Assembly (NCBI GenBank): GCA_032433765.1
Contig: JAVIAB010000102.1
Location: forward strand, 13,452,414 to 13,516,413
Direction of reading: 5' to 3'
DNA length: 64,000 nt
Source: Megaustenia siamemsis
Taxonomy: Eukaryota; Mollusca; Gastropoda; Stylommatophora; Ariophantidae
In this document: piece after piece, positions 32,895 through 43,929 of the stretch
How positions within the stretch are numbered: the first letter of the stretch is position 1
Layout of the letters: each line of letters starts with the position of its first letter
The notes under the pieces: model-generated
Database searches by the model: none
Seen by the model: only the letters and a program-made list of their open reading frames with translations
What the model was told of the DNA's origin: nothing
Translations under genes and position numbers: made by a program

Positions 32895-32895
32895 A
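32350..32895 (+). mobile_element. LINE family C with hairpin insertion and long (ATG)n tail
   Basis: It is a family C C-terminal region in broken frames (GCESWTIGQQ, NVLKEAKARRELISNIR, LEYIVTT). The hairpin at 32720-32805 interrupts the gagacatgatcacctacgcc segment. The usual gatgatg tail has expanded to about 57 bp (32835-32891). Confidence 0.85.
32720..32805. repeat. 86-bp near-perfect palindrome (mini-MITE or fold-back)
   Basis: The first and last 26 bases are perfect inverted repeats beginning ATGAAACAGTG. Much of the inner 34 bases also pairs with few mismatches. It splits a LINE whose empty site is known from other copies (gacatgatcacc at 63850), leaving at most a 2-bp (GA) duplication. 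RNA from it would form a long miRNA-precursor-like stem. Confidence 0.85.
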
Positions 32896-33099
32896 CTAAT
32901 AAACTGAAGGAGCATATAAATGTATAGTGCTTCTGGACTTGGGTCATTCGTTGTGTATTGCAATGTATTTACTTGTTAGAATACCTGTGCATTTAATATT
33001 TGTTATGTTTACTTGCATGTCGGGCCGGGCATTCAACAGACTCAGATAAACAACCGACGCTCAACTAGTCTCCATTTCAGCACCAAGCTTGTATTTGCA

Positions 33100-33414
33100 A
33101 GTTAAATGTGCGATCAATACTCTTATATGCAGGAGAAGCGTGGAGAATAAACCATAAGATAAAACGTCGATTAAGAGGATTTGAAGGTCGCTGTCTTAAG
33201 AAGATTCTAAACATCCGTTGGGTTCAAGGTTCAACACTTTAGGAACAAAACATTCCCCAGATGATCAGGCATTGACAACATTAGTGAAGAAGTGAAAAGA
33301 AGACGCTGGGAATGACTGGGTCATGTTCTACAAATGGAACGAAACAGGCATCCGTACCTAGCATGAACATGGACACCACCTAGGAAACGAAGAAGAGGCA
33401 GACAATTTGGGACA
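33100..33414 (+). mobile_element. LINE family H C-terminal fragment
   Basis: It encodes NVRSILLYAGEAWRINHKIK, FEGRCLKKILNIRW and, after frame breaks, LGHVLQME and RKRRRGRQ. This is the usual non-LTR C-terminus, but distinct from families A to F. Confidence 0.7.
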
Positions 33415-34235
33415 AGGTTGACTACCATGGAGCGCCATTCCACTCTGTCTCTTGCTTGATGGTACAGATTGTCATAGGTTGACTTGTCGATCTTTTGATG
33501 TTACTCGTCCATGTTAGTCTTGGTCTGCCTCTTTTACCTTGTATTTTCCCTTCCAATATTACTTTTAGTAGGCTGCTGTGTCTTTTAACATGCCCCCAAA
33601 ATTTCATTTGTCTTGTTCTAATTGTTTTTAGCAGTTCTCATTTCATTTTTGTTTTAAAACTTCATCGTTTATTTTTTTTCTTTCCATTCAATTCTACCCT
33701 ATTCTTCTATAGATCCACATTTCAAAGGCTTCACTTTTCTGTTCTGTTTTCTGGTCTAATGTCCATGTTTCTGCACCATACAGGAATATTGAGATGTAAC
33801 ATTTTGCTATTATTAGTTTTAGCCATGGTGTTATTTGTTTTGTTGTTAGTATATTTTTCATGGCATTAAAATTACTTTTTGCCATACCCATTCTTTTGTT
33901 TATTTTAGTTGTACATTTTCCATCACTGGTTATAGTATGTCCCAGGTAGTTGTAGCTCTGAACTGTCTCCATGTGTATTCCTTCAACTGTGATATTTATT
34001 TGTAGGTCTTGAGAATTTTCTTTGTTTATGATCATAGTTTTAGTCTTTTTATATTCACATCGAATCCATATTTTTTGTTTGTCATGTTTATTTCATTAAG
34101 TAATTGTTGTAGATCATTAGGAGTTTCTGCTAGTAGTACAGTATCATCAGCATATCTTAGGTTATTGATTATCTTTCCATTAATGTTTAGGCCTGGCATT
34201 TCTGTGATGTTTTTAAAGATTTGCTCAACCCTATA
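33415..34235 (-). mobile_element. LINE family D with RT YADD motif
   Basis: The minus strand reads INGKIINNLRYADDTVLLAE (YADD at about 34143-34154), then NIKKTKTMIIN-like, YLGHTITSDGKC and GKIQGKRGRPRLTW. Small frameshifts separate the blocks. It is about 75-85% alike by eye to 30837-32005 and 5'-truncated. Confidence 0.88.
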
Positions 34236-34364
34236 GGATAATGATGAAAATGAAGATGCCTCGTATGCATTAGCCTACGTTAGAGAACACTTGGCAGTTA
34301 AATAGTAGAAAGGGACAGGCAAAAATGGCCACTGTCCGAAGAAAAATAGCTCGGTAAATTCTGC

Positions 34365-34460
34365 AATCCCAAGGGCGGATATGTCGGGCCTAAATACGTC
34401 AATATCGTGGCTTTGTCGTAAACTAGCGGTACAACGCAACCACGCCCCATTAACGAGTTA
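34365..34460 (+). mobile_element. Family G fragment, diverged
   Basis: Short match: gggcggatatgtcgggcc and acaacgcaaccacgccc. Confidence 0.4.
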
Positions 34461-34514
34461 ACTTTAAGAAGATACATTTCTTAGGACTCATTATAAACTA
34501 TGAACTCTAGTCTA

Positions 34515-37308
34515 CTAACCTCCGTCAGTCATAGCCGACCATGGATTTGGTAGTAATAGTCTCCGTTAGTCATAGTTGACTATGTATTTTATAGTAGTAG
34601 TCCCCGTCAGTCATAGTTGACTATGGATTTTATAGTAGTAGTCCCCGTCATTCATAGTTGACTATGTATTTTATAGTAGTAGTCCCCGTCATTCATAGTT
34701 GACTATGTATTTTATAGTAGTAGTCCCCGTCATTCATAGTTGACTATGTATTTTATAGTAGTAGTCCCCGTCAGTCACAGTTGACTATGGATTTTATAGT
34801 AGTAGTCCCCGTCATTCATAGTTGACTATGGATTTTATAGTAGTAGTCCCCGTCAGTCATAGTTGACTATGTATTTTGTAGTAGTAGTCCCCGTCATTCA
34901 TAGTTGACTATGTATTTTGTAGTAGTAGCCACCGTCATTCATAGTTGACTATGTATTTTGTAGTAGTAGCCACCGTCATTCATAGTTGACTATGTATTTT
35001 ATAGTAGTAGTCTCCGTCATTCATAGTTGACTATGTATTTTATAGTAGTAGTCCCCGTCAGTCATAGTTGACTATGTATTTTGTAGTAGTAGTCTCCGTC
35101 ACAGTCATAGTTGACTTTGTATTTTGTAGTAGTAGCCACCGTCAGTCATAGTTGACTATGTATTTTGTAGTAGTAGTCACTGTCAGTCATAGTTGACTAT
35201 GTATTTTGTAGTAGTAGTCTCCGTCACAGTCATGGCCTACTATGGATTTTGTAGTAGTAGCCTCCATCAGTCATAGTTGACTAGGTATTTTGTAGTAGTA
35301 GCCTCCATCACAGTCATAGTTGACTATGTATTTTGTAGTACTAGCCCCCGTCATTCATAGTTGACTAGGTATTTTGTAGTAGTAGCCTCCATCAGTCATA
35401 GTTGACTATGTATTTTGTAGTAGTAGCCACCGTCAGTCATAGGTGACTATTTATTTTGTAGTAGTAGCCTCCATCAGTCATAGTTGACTATGTATTTTGT
35501 AGTAGTAGCCTCCATCACAGTCATAGTTGACTATGTATTTTGTAGTAGTAGCCTCCATCACAGTCATAGTTGACTAGGTATTTTGTAGTAGTAGCCGACA
35601 TCACAGCCATAGTTGACTATGTATTTTGTAGTAGTAGCCTCCATCACAGTCATAGTTGAATAGGTATTTTGTAGTAGTAGCCTCCATCAATCATAGTTGA
35701 CTAGGTATTTTGTAGTAGTAGCCTCCACCACAGTCATAGTTGACTAGGTATTTTGTAGCAGTAGCCTCCATCACAGTCATAGTTGACTATGTATTTTGTA
35801 GCAGTAGCCTCCATCACAGTCATAGTTGACTAGGTATTTTGTAGTAGTAGCCTCCATCACAGTCATAGTTGACTATGTATTTTGGAGTACTAGCCCCCGT
35901 CAGTCATAGTTGACTAGGTATTTTGTAGTAGTAGCCTCCATCACAGTCATAGTTGACTATGTATTTTGTAGTACTAGCCCCTGTCAGTCATAGTTGACTA
36001 TGTATTTTGTAGTAGTAGCCTCCATCACAGTCATAGTTGACTATGTATTTTGTAGTACTAGCCCCCGTCAGTCATAGTTGACTATGTATTTTGTAGTAGT
36101 AGCCTCCATCACAGTCATGGCTGACTATGTATTTTGTAGTAATAGCCTCCATCACAGTCATAGTTGACTATGTATTTTGTAGTAGTAGCCTCTATCACAG
36201 TCATAGTTGACTATGTATTTTGTAGTACTTGCCCCCGTCAGTCATAGTTGACTATGTATTTTGTAGTAGTAGCCTCCATCAGTCATAGTTGACTATGTAT
36301 TTTGTAGTAGTAGCCTCCATCACAGTCATAGTTGACTATGTATTTTGTAGTAGTAGCCTCCATCAGTCATAGTTGACTATGTATTTTGTAGTAGTAGCCT
36401 CCATCAGTCATAGTTGACTATGTATTTTGTAGTAGTAGCCTCCATCACAGTCATAGTTGACTATGTATTTTGTAGTAGTAGCCTCCATCAATCATAGTTG
36501 ACTATGTATTTTGTAGTAGTAGCCTCCATCACAGTCATAGTTGACTATGTATTTTGTAGTACTAGCCCCGTCAGTCATAGTTGACTATGTATTTTGTAGT
36601 AGTAGCCTCCATCACAGTCATATTTGACTGTGTATTTTGTAGTAGTAGCCACCGTCAGTCATAGTTGACTATGTATTTTGTAGTAGTAGCCTCCACCAGT
36701 CATAGTTGACTATGTATTTCGTAGTAGTAGTAGCCTCCATCAGTCATAGTTGACTATGTATTTTGTAGTAGTAGCCTCCATCAGTCATAGTTGACTATGT
36801 ATTTTGTAGTAGTAGCCTCCATCACAGTCATAGTTGACTATGTATTTTGTAGTAGTAGCCTCCATCAATCATAGTTGACTATGTATTTTGTAGTAGTAGC
36901 CTCTCACAGTCATAGTTGACTATGTATTTTGTAGTACTAGCCCCCGTCAGTCATAGTTGACTATATATTTTGTAGCAGTAGCCTCCATCACAGTCATAGT
37001 TGACTAGGTATTTTGTAGTAGTAGCCTCCATCACAGTCATAGTTGACTAGGTATTTTGTAGTAGTAGCCTCCATCAGTCATAGTTGACTATGTATTTTGT
37101 AGTAGTAGCCTCCATCAGTCATAGTTGACTATGTATTTTGTAGTAGTAGCCTCCATCAGTCATAGTTGACTATGTATTTTGTAGTAGTAGCCTCCACCAG
37201 TCATAGTTGACTATGTATTTTGTAGTAGTAGCCTCCATCAGTCATAGTTGACTATGTATTTTGTAGTAGTAGCCTCCATCACAGTCATGGCTGACTATGT
37301 ATTTTGTA
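34515..37308. repeat. 2.8-kb array of 41/44-bp units, about 65 copies
   Basis: The unit contains agtagtag, ccgtcagt or ccatcacagt, and the palindrome CATAGTTGACTATG, followed by tattttgt. The left third has ccccgtcattc and tatagtag. The right part has cctccatca(ca)gt. Two lengths arise from presence or absence of a cac triplet. Its core matches the inverted 3' end of LINE family I. Confidence 0.95.
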
Positions 37309-37424
37309 TAATCTACACCTTGGAGTGTTTATCACACCCCACTACCGGCTCCTTACAAAAGTCATAAATTGGCGATATATAGATATCACATGTAAATGTA
37401 ATAGTTTGTAGTTGTAGTTCGTCG

Positions 37425-37835
37425 AAGGCCCCGGTATCACTACAAACGAATGGAAATCCATATTTGCTCAACCGCCCGTGCCAGTAAAATCATCAGAATT
37501 AACATCTCATAAAATATCCACACAATGAAAGGCAGCTGCAGTCTTTATCATAGCAAACACAGCACACGTCAAAAGACATAAGGCGTATCAGTACCAAAAG
37601 TGAACGCAGCTGAACTGTCCTTCGTCATCTGACATCAATATTCATAGCAAACAATCTGAATATAGAAACATAACCCGGATGAAAAAGCACAGCTCACGGT
37701 GTGCACAGAACACTAAACTCAGTAGCTCCAGCAGCAAGCCGGACTTGGAATATAAGGAAACTGCAACAAAGAACACTTTTCAGACAGTGCCTCAATTGTG
37801 CCTGCCACCTATCCACCACATATGTATAACAATCA
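37425..37835 (-). repeat. Dispersed repeat R500, inverted copy
   Basis: The reverse complement matches 24560-24985 over its length. The flanking tip holds the ccccggtatcactacaaacg sequence shared with 40860. Confidence 0.65.
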
Positions 37836-38260
37836 CCCAACAAAAAAAAAAAAAAAAAAATCAGGAACAACAAATGAGAATATAGAACAAAAATATGTAG
37901 CCTTATTCAGGATTCAAATGTATTCAAACGAGGCGCACTCACTAGCGACAGCGTTCTTTTCTCGCAAATTGCCGGTTCATTACTGCAAAGTAATTAATTT
38001 TCCTGGCAAACCGTAATAACACGCATAAATTATCTGGCTAGGAATTGCCCGAGCCGTAGTCTAGAAATGTATTTTATAGACACAATTAGTTACCTTAGCG
38101 TTATATTATCAAAACTACAGCCATCTATAGTTTTAATAAGTCCTGCGAGCTGAGAAAGAAGTTTCAGAATCGTCCAACGTTTGGGACGTCTTCAGCTATG
38201 CGAGAAGAAACGTCACAGACTTTGGGTGATTCCTTTCAGCTAGTGTGCATTGTTGATAAT
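37836..38260. other. No gene seen
   Basis: Contains an A-run at about 37843-37860 and a degenerate short hammerhead-like repeat at 38160-38205. Confidence 0.35.
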
Positions 38261-38270
38261 ATTCATGGCA

Positions 38271-38528
38271 AGTAAAGTAAAGTACCCCCGTCACACCAAG
38301 TGGCGTATAGGGAATATGGTGTTAGTGACCATACATTTTACAGACCTTCAGCACATGATTTTTGGGGTAATGTGGTCGGTACTGCGCCCGTGCCGCTTTA
38401 CTTTTCCAGAAAAAAAACCGGTACTCATTAAAGGCTGGGTGAACCGGAAGCCGTCGGTTGGGATCGAACCCTACCTCTTGTCCTTTGTAGTCCAGTTCAC
38501 TAACCACTGAACTATCGCGGTTCCCTCA
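38271..38528 (-). mobile_element. SINE family 1 with TSD
   Basis: A full-length copy with one tail unit. The TSD attcatggca is at 38261-38270 and 38529-38538. Confidence 0.92.
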
Positions 38529-38539
38529 ATTCATGGCAC

Positions 38540-38775
38540 GGATAACAACAAAAAATGACATCCGCGAAGATACAAATCTTCATTAATGGATGCTTGCACA
38601 GAATAAAAGGATAGAAATGGCAGGACAAAATCACTAACATAGAATTATGGAAATGTACCAGTCAAATACCAGTGGATAAAGAGATACGGCTAAGACGACG
38701 GCGCTGGATAGGACATACACTGCAGAAGCCAACTGACAGTTTTACACAAGAGGCCCTTTTTTGGAATCCCCAAAG
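38540..38775 (+). mobile_element. RTE-like LINE fragment (family A)
   Basis: It encodes the FINGCLHRIKG and DKEIRLRRRRWIGHTLQKP region. It breaks off after WNPQ, where the 39/42-bp array begins. Confidence 0.85.
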
Positions 38776-39612
38776 TGGGGCCTCATATAAGGTTCGGAAT
38801 GTTATGTCTGTCGAAATGGTCTTAAATAAGCTTCATTATGATATATCTGTCGAAGCTGCCTCAAATAAGCTTCAGTATGTTGTCATGTCTGTCAAAATTG
38901 TCTCAAATAAGCATCAGTATGTTGTCATGTCTGTCAACATTGTCTCAAATAAGCTTCAGTATGTTATTATGTCTGTCAAAATTGTCTCAAATAAGCTTCA
39001 GTATGTTATGTATGTCGAAATCGCCTCAAATAAGCTTCAGTATGTTATGTCTGTCAAAATTGTCTCAAATAAGCTTCAGTATGTTATGTCTGCCGAAATC
39101 GCCTCAAATAAGCTTCAGTATGTTGTCATGTCTGTCAAAATTGTCTCAAATAAGCTTCAGTATGTTATGTCTGTCGAAATCGCCTCAAATAAGCTTCAGC
39201 ATGTTGTCATGTCTGTCAAAATTGTCTCAAATAAGCTTCAGTATGTTGTCATGTCTGTCAAAATTGTCTCAAATAAGCTTCAGTATGTTATGTCTGTCGA
39301 AATCGCCTTAAATAAGCTTCAGTATGTTGTCATGTCTGTCAAAATTGTCTCAAATAAGCTTCAGTATGTTGTCATGTCTGTCAAAATTGTCTCAAATAAG
39401 CTTCAGTATGTTATGTCTGTCGAAATCGCCTCAAATAAGCTTCAGTATGTTGTCATGTCTGTCGAAATTGCCTCAAATAAGCTTCAGTATGTCATGTCTG
39501 TCGAAATTGCCTCAAATAAGCTTCAGCTTGTTATGTCTGTCGAAATCGCCTCAAATAAGCTTCAGTATATTATTATGTCTTTCAAAATTGCCTGAAATAA
39601 GCTTCACTGTGT
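38776..39612. repeat. 39/42-bp minisatellite with two alternating unit types, about 20 copies
   Basis: Units contain atgtctgtc, then either gaaatcgcc or aaaattgtc, then tcaaataagcttcagtatgt. The two types alternate in a partly regular order. Both lengths are multiples of three, so long frames stay open on the plus strand (SNKLQYVMSV). I judge this not a gene, because the frame begins inside a dead LINE fragment. Confidence 0.9.
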
Positions 39613-39639
39613 TATCATGTATATTTGCCAGTATATTTC

Positions 39640-39895
39640 AGCGTCGAGGGGAGATATAATTTGCGGCCTTTTTGCTCTTCTGTTGGCTATGTCCCTGCTG
39701 TTAAGTTTCATTGTGTTTCTAACATTCCATAAGTCCATCTTTTTTCGTAGTCGGCCCTTGGATCTGGTGTTCTTGCAATATTTATTAAAGTCTGGCTATG
39801 CTGTATTTTAGTGTTTCTGTCTTATCACGTGGCCTAACCACTGCTACTTCTTTATGTATTCAATAGCGGTTGCATTCTCTTTGTGTTGTAAATCA
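39640..39895 (-). mobile_element. LINE family F fragment
   Basis: The minus strand matches the family F 3' end (cgaggggagatataattt; KGRLRKKMDLWNV-like). Confidence 0.7.
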
Positions 39896-39954
39896 ATGAC
39901 TATTTTTATGCACACCCTATATACATATATATATACATATACGCATATAAACAA

Positions 39955-40690
39955 AGATTGAGAACAATATTGAAACAGGTAAATGAATATAAATATTTGG
40001 GAACTTTGTTAACCTCAGACGGAAGATGCACAAAAGAGGTGAGATGCAGAATGGCTCAGGCAAAAGCAGCTTTCCAAAAAAATGAGGAAGATACTAGACA
40101 ATCCATTTTTGACAATAGACACAACAAAAAGATTTCTCAAATGTTGTGTAGAGCCAGTCTTAACATATGGATGTCAATCATGGACAATAGGACGACAGAC
40201 AAGGAAATCACTGGAGTCTGTAGAAATGTGGTTTTACAGAAGAATGTTGAGAATACCATGGACAGCTAAGAAGAGTAATGAAAATGTTCAAAAAGAGCCA
40301 ATTTATGTGAGCTAATTTCCAATATGAGGGAGAAACAATCATCATTTTTTGGCCATGTAATGAGAAGAGAACAACTGAAATATATTGTAACAACTGGGAA
40401 AATTGAGGCACGAAGATATAGAGAGAAGCAAAGAGAAAAAATAACAGACAGCTTAAGAGAATGGCTTGACAGAATGTCAACAACAGAATGTTGAGAATAC
40501 CATGACAGCTAAGAAGAGTAATGAAAATGTTCAAAAAGAGCCAATTTATGTGAGCTAATTTCCAATATGAGGGAGAAACAATCGGCCATGTAATGAGAAG
40601 AGAACAACTGAAATATATTGTAACAACTGGAAAATGAGGCACGAAGATATATTAAGAGAATGGCTTGACAGAATGTCATGATATAACTGT
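39955..40690 (+). mobile_element. LINE family C with internal tandem duplication
   Basis: It encodes YKYLGTLLTSDGRCTKEVRCRMAQAK, VEPVLTYGCQSWTIGRQTRK and FYRRMLRIPWTAKKSNENV. A segment of about 244 bp starting at ttgagaataccatgg (about 40247) is repeated from about 40491 with small deletions. A TA repeat follows the damaged 3' end. Confidence 0.85.
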
Positions 40691-40704
40691 CGAGATCGAT
40701 AGAG

Positions 40705-40707
<3 letters not shown>

Positions 40708-40783
<76 letters not shown>
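40708..40783. repeat. (TA)n microsatellite
   Basis: A pure TA tract next to the family C LINE, as at 25134. Confidence 0.95.
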
Positions 40784-40788
<5 letters not shown>

Positions 40789-40854
40789 CAATTTGTGTTG
40801 CTAGAATTGTGTTCAACAACTGTTTCAAAATTTAAGGATATGAGTATGGCTAGT

Positions 40855-40985
40855 AGAAGGCCCCGGTATCACTACAAACGAATTAAAATCCATAATTATT
40901 AAACTGCCCGTGCCAGTCGAATCATCCAAACTAACATCTCATCTCATTGAAGGATCCAAACAAAGAAAGGTAGCTGCAGTCCCCT
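40855..40985 (-). repeat. R500 fragment
   Basis: It shares ccccggtatcactacaaacg and the gtgccagtcgaatcatcc stretch with 37425 and 24985. Confidence 0.6.
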
Positions 40986-41055
40986 GATTTATTCAAAACT
41001 TTGTTTACTTTATTTGTCTACTTCTCCTTTTACCCAAAAATTTCCTATATTTTTA

Positions 41056-41272
41056 GATAGGGAAGACAACCCGGTTCTCAAAAATGTCGCGCTGAAGTCG
41101 GATGTATTGGGCCGAAAGTCGCAAATATAACAGTTATACTGCAAACCACAACACAACGCAGACACATCCACTTAACGTCCTCGTAAGGGCGGATGACGAA
41201 AATTATACAGTCTACGAATACTCTAGAATACTTTAGTCATCGGGCGAACGTAAGCAAGCAAGCAAGATAAAC
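41056..41272 (+). mobile_element. Family G repeat (LINE-like 3' end)
   Basis: About 200 bp shared with 15680-15895. It ends catcgggcgaacgtaagcaagcaag. Confidence 0.6.
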
Positions 41273-41569
41273 TATATTCAGGGCGTAAAAAACTTGTGAC
41301 ATTAACAATGCGAGCTCCCATTCAGGATTAGTCATTCAAGATAAGGAAGTTATTTGAGTCTTGTATCTTTGTCAATCTTAGTGGGTCAAGAAATAAAACG
41401 ACCGAAATACATTTGTCGTGTCACGAACCACTTCTCGTGACCAAATTGCCTTATACTGCTTCCACGGTTAGGCACTAATCAAGGAAGTAGACTGCTTTAC
41501 ATAATTTGGGAACATTTGCAGACAAAGGACGGAAGCAGAAGGACTTATATTAATCAAAAGCATGTGCCA

Positions 41570-42330
41570 TGCCGGTTGGCGTAGGCGATTATATCCTTCC
41601 AAAATAACCTATATACCGTGTATCGTATCAGTTCTGTTGTTTACAGTTTGCCATGCCATGACACCAAGCTATCCAGTATTTTCTATCTTTGGCGTCCGCG
41701 ATCTTTCTTGCCCTGTATTTTGCCAGTTGTAACCAAGTATTCCAACTTTCCTCTTCTCATGATGTCCAACTTTCCTCTTCTAGTGATGTCCAACTTTCTG
41801 CTTCTCATGATGTCCAACTTTCCTCTTCTCATGATGTCCAACTTTCCGCTTCTCATGATGTCCAACTTTCCTCTTCTCATGATGTCCAACTTTCCTCTTC
41901 TCATGATGTCCAACTTTCCGCTTCTCATGATGTCCAACTTTCCGCTTCTCACGATGTCCAACTTTCCGCTTCTCACGATGTCCAACTTTCCTCTTCTCAT
42001 GATGTCCAACTTTCCTCTTCTCATGATGTCCAACTTTCCGCTTCTCATGATGTCCCACTTTCCGCTTCTCATGATGTCCAACTTTCCTCTTCTCATGATG
42101 TCCTACTTTCCGCTTCTCATGATGTCCCACTTTCCGCTTCTCATGATGTCCAACTTTCCTCTTCTCATGATGTCCAACTTTCCTCTTCTCATGATGTCCA
42201 ACTTTCCTCTTCTCATGATGTCCAACTTTCCTCTTCTCATGATGTCCAACTTTCCGCTTCTCATGATGTCCAACTTTCCTCTTCTCATGATGTTCCCGAA
42301 AAATGTTGATTGTTTCTTTCTTATTTAATT
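41570..42330 (-). mobile_element. LINE family B with internal 24-bp array
   Basis: The minus-strand LINE 3' end (41570-41755) and the part before it (42296-42330, FREH-like) are separated by the array at 41755-42295. Remaining motifs include GRQREKILDSLV. The array expands part of the LINE's own coding sequence. Confidence 0.85.
41755..42295. repeat. 24-bp minisatellite, about 22 copies, in LINE frame
   Basis: On the LINE sense strand the unit encodes eight residues, IMRRGKLD. The ordinary LINE has GHIMRRGKLEY at that spot (2815-2850). Copies vary between aggaaagttg and gcggaaagttg. Confidence 0.93.
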
Positions 42331-42509
42331 GAGCAGAGAACGTATAAAACATGAAAGCTACCATGGGCAATCTCACAAACACAAAGGAAAAAATCGATTC
42401 ATTCGAAATAAAATGATACACAAACATCCTTAAGATAGTTTGGAAACTGAAAAAATAACAATGAAGAAATATTAAAAGATTGATAAATTTGAAAGGACTG
42501 GCTTATTAA

Positions 42510-42906
42510 CACTATGCTACAAAGGAAATTAAAATATTATGATCACGTCATAAGACATTATGATCACGTCATAAGACATTATGATCACGTCATAAGACAT
42601 TATGATCACGTCAAAAGACATTATGATCACGTCCTAAGACATTATGATCACGTCATAAGACATTATGATCACGTCATAAGACATTATGATCACGTCATAA
42701 GACATTATGATCACGTCATAAGACATTATGATCACGTCATAAGACATTATGATCACGTCATAAGACATTATGATCACGTCATAAGACATTATGATCAGGT
42801 CATAAGACATTATGATCACGTCATAAGACGCAGCGGGTTGGATAAATTAATAATGGGAGGCATGATTCCTGGGCGACGCATCAGGGGCAAACCAAGAAGA
42901 AGGTGA
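42510..42906 (+). mobile_element. LINE C-terminal fragment with internal 21-bp array
   Basis: Before the array it encodes QRKLKYYDHV. After it: IRRSGLDKLIMGGMIPGRRIRGKPRRR. This is the ordinary RKLRYFGHVMRR...RGRPRRR C-terminus of many non-LTR elements, expanded between the two halves. Confidence 0.8.
42535..42832. repeat. 21-bp minisatellite, about 14 copies, in LINE frame
   Basis: Each unit encodes seven residues, YDHVIRH. It contains the palindrome TTATGA-TCACG-TCATAA. Only three or four units differ by one base. Confidence 0.95.
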
Positions 42907-42909
42907 CTT

Positions 42910-43204
42910 CAAGACATAAAACATGAATTGAACATAACAGAAGAAGCATGTATTGTTTTAACTTCCTGGAAAAACACAAACCAGCCAATCAACTAAAATG
43001 TCAGTGATGTACGACTGTGCCCTTCTTGTTCCGTTGTTTTAATTGTTTTGGTGATACTTTCTCATCTTTCTGTTACAGAGGACTCCTAACAATATAATAA
43101 TGAAGTAAACTATTCATGCTATTGATATTTCATGTGAAGATGGAAACTTGAACACACAGCTCTATCGACCAAATATGGGGTGAGGGAGGAGGGTGTGCGC
43201 GCGG
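42910..43204. other. No gene seen
   Basis: Nothing recognisable. Confidence 0.35.
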
Positions 43205-43695
43205 GTGTGTTGGCAGACGATTGGTTGTGATACTGCATGGCACCATGACTTGGCATACGATTGGTTGTGATACTGCATGGCATCATGACTTGGCATACGA
43301 TTGGTTGTGATACTGCATGGCACCATGACTTGGCATACGATTGGTTGTGATACTGCATGGCACCATGACTAGGCAGACGATTGGTTGTGATACTGCATGG
43401 CACCATGACTAGGCAGACGATTGGTTGTGATACTGCATGGCACCATGACTAGGCAGACGATTGGTTGTGATACTGCATGGCATCATGACTTGGCATACGA
43501 TTGGTTGTGATAATGCATGGCACCATGACTTGGCATACGATTGGTTGTGATACTGCATGGCATCATGACTTGGCATACGATTGGTTGTGATACTGCATGG
43601 CATCATGACTTGGCATACGATTGGTTGTGATACTGCATGGCATCATGACTTGGCATACGATTGGTTGTGATACTGCATGGCATCATGACTTGGCA
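43205..43695. repeat. 40-bp minisatellite, 12 copies
   Basis: The unit holds acgattggttgtgatactgc and CATGGCACCATG, a 5-bp stem with a 2-base loop. In some units a single change (catc) breaks the stem. Confidence 0.93.
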
Positions 43696-43929
43696 GACTG
43701 TTAGCAGTGGAATCAGACAATAAAATAATAGTTGTATGTGCTTCGGTCTCACTTCGGGGAACCGTTTGGTGTGATGTTGGGACCATAGGTCGTCTCACTT
43801 GGATGCGTGTTTATTGCGGTCTAGTATCTTACGCAAGTTAATCTACTGAACATTCTCGCGTCCTATTGAACAACTCCAGAAGTGTTCACAATCAATGCGT
43901 TGCATATCCCTTAACGTTATTGAGTTACT

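Noticed and set aside
34515..37308. Possible CRISPR-like array
   Set aside because: Units are contiguous with no unique spacers, no cas genes, and the genome is eukaryotic. It is an ordinary minisatellite.
38672..39595. 307-residue open frame (SNKLQYVMSV repeats)
   Set aside because: It begins in a dead RTE fragment and runs through a minisatellite. An alternative frame is equally open.
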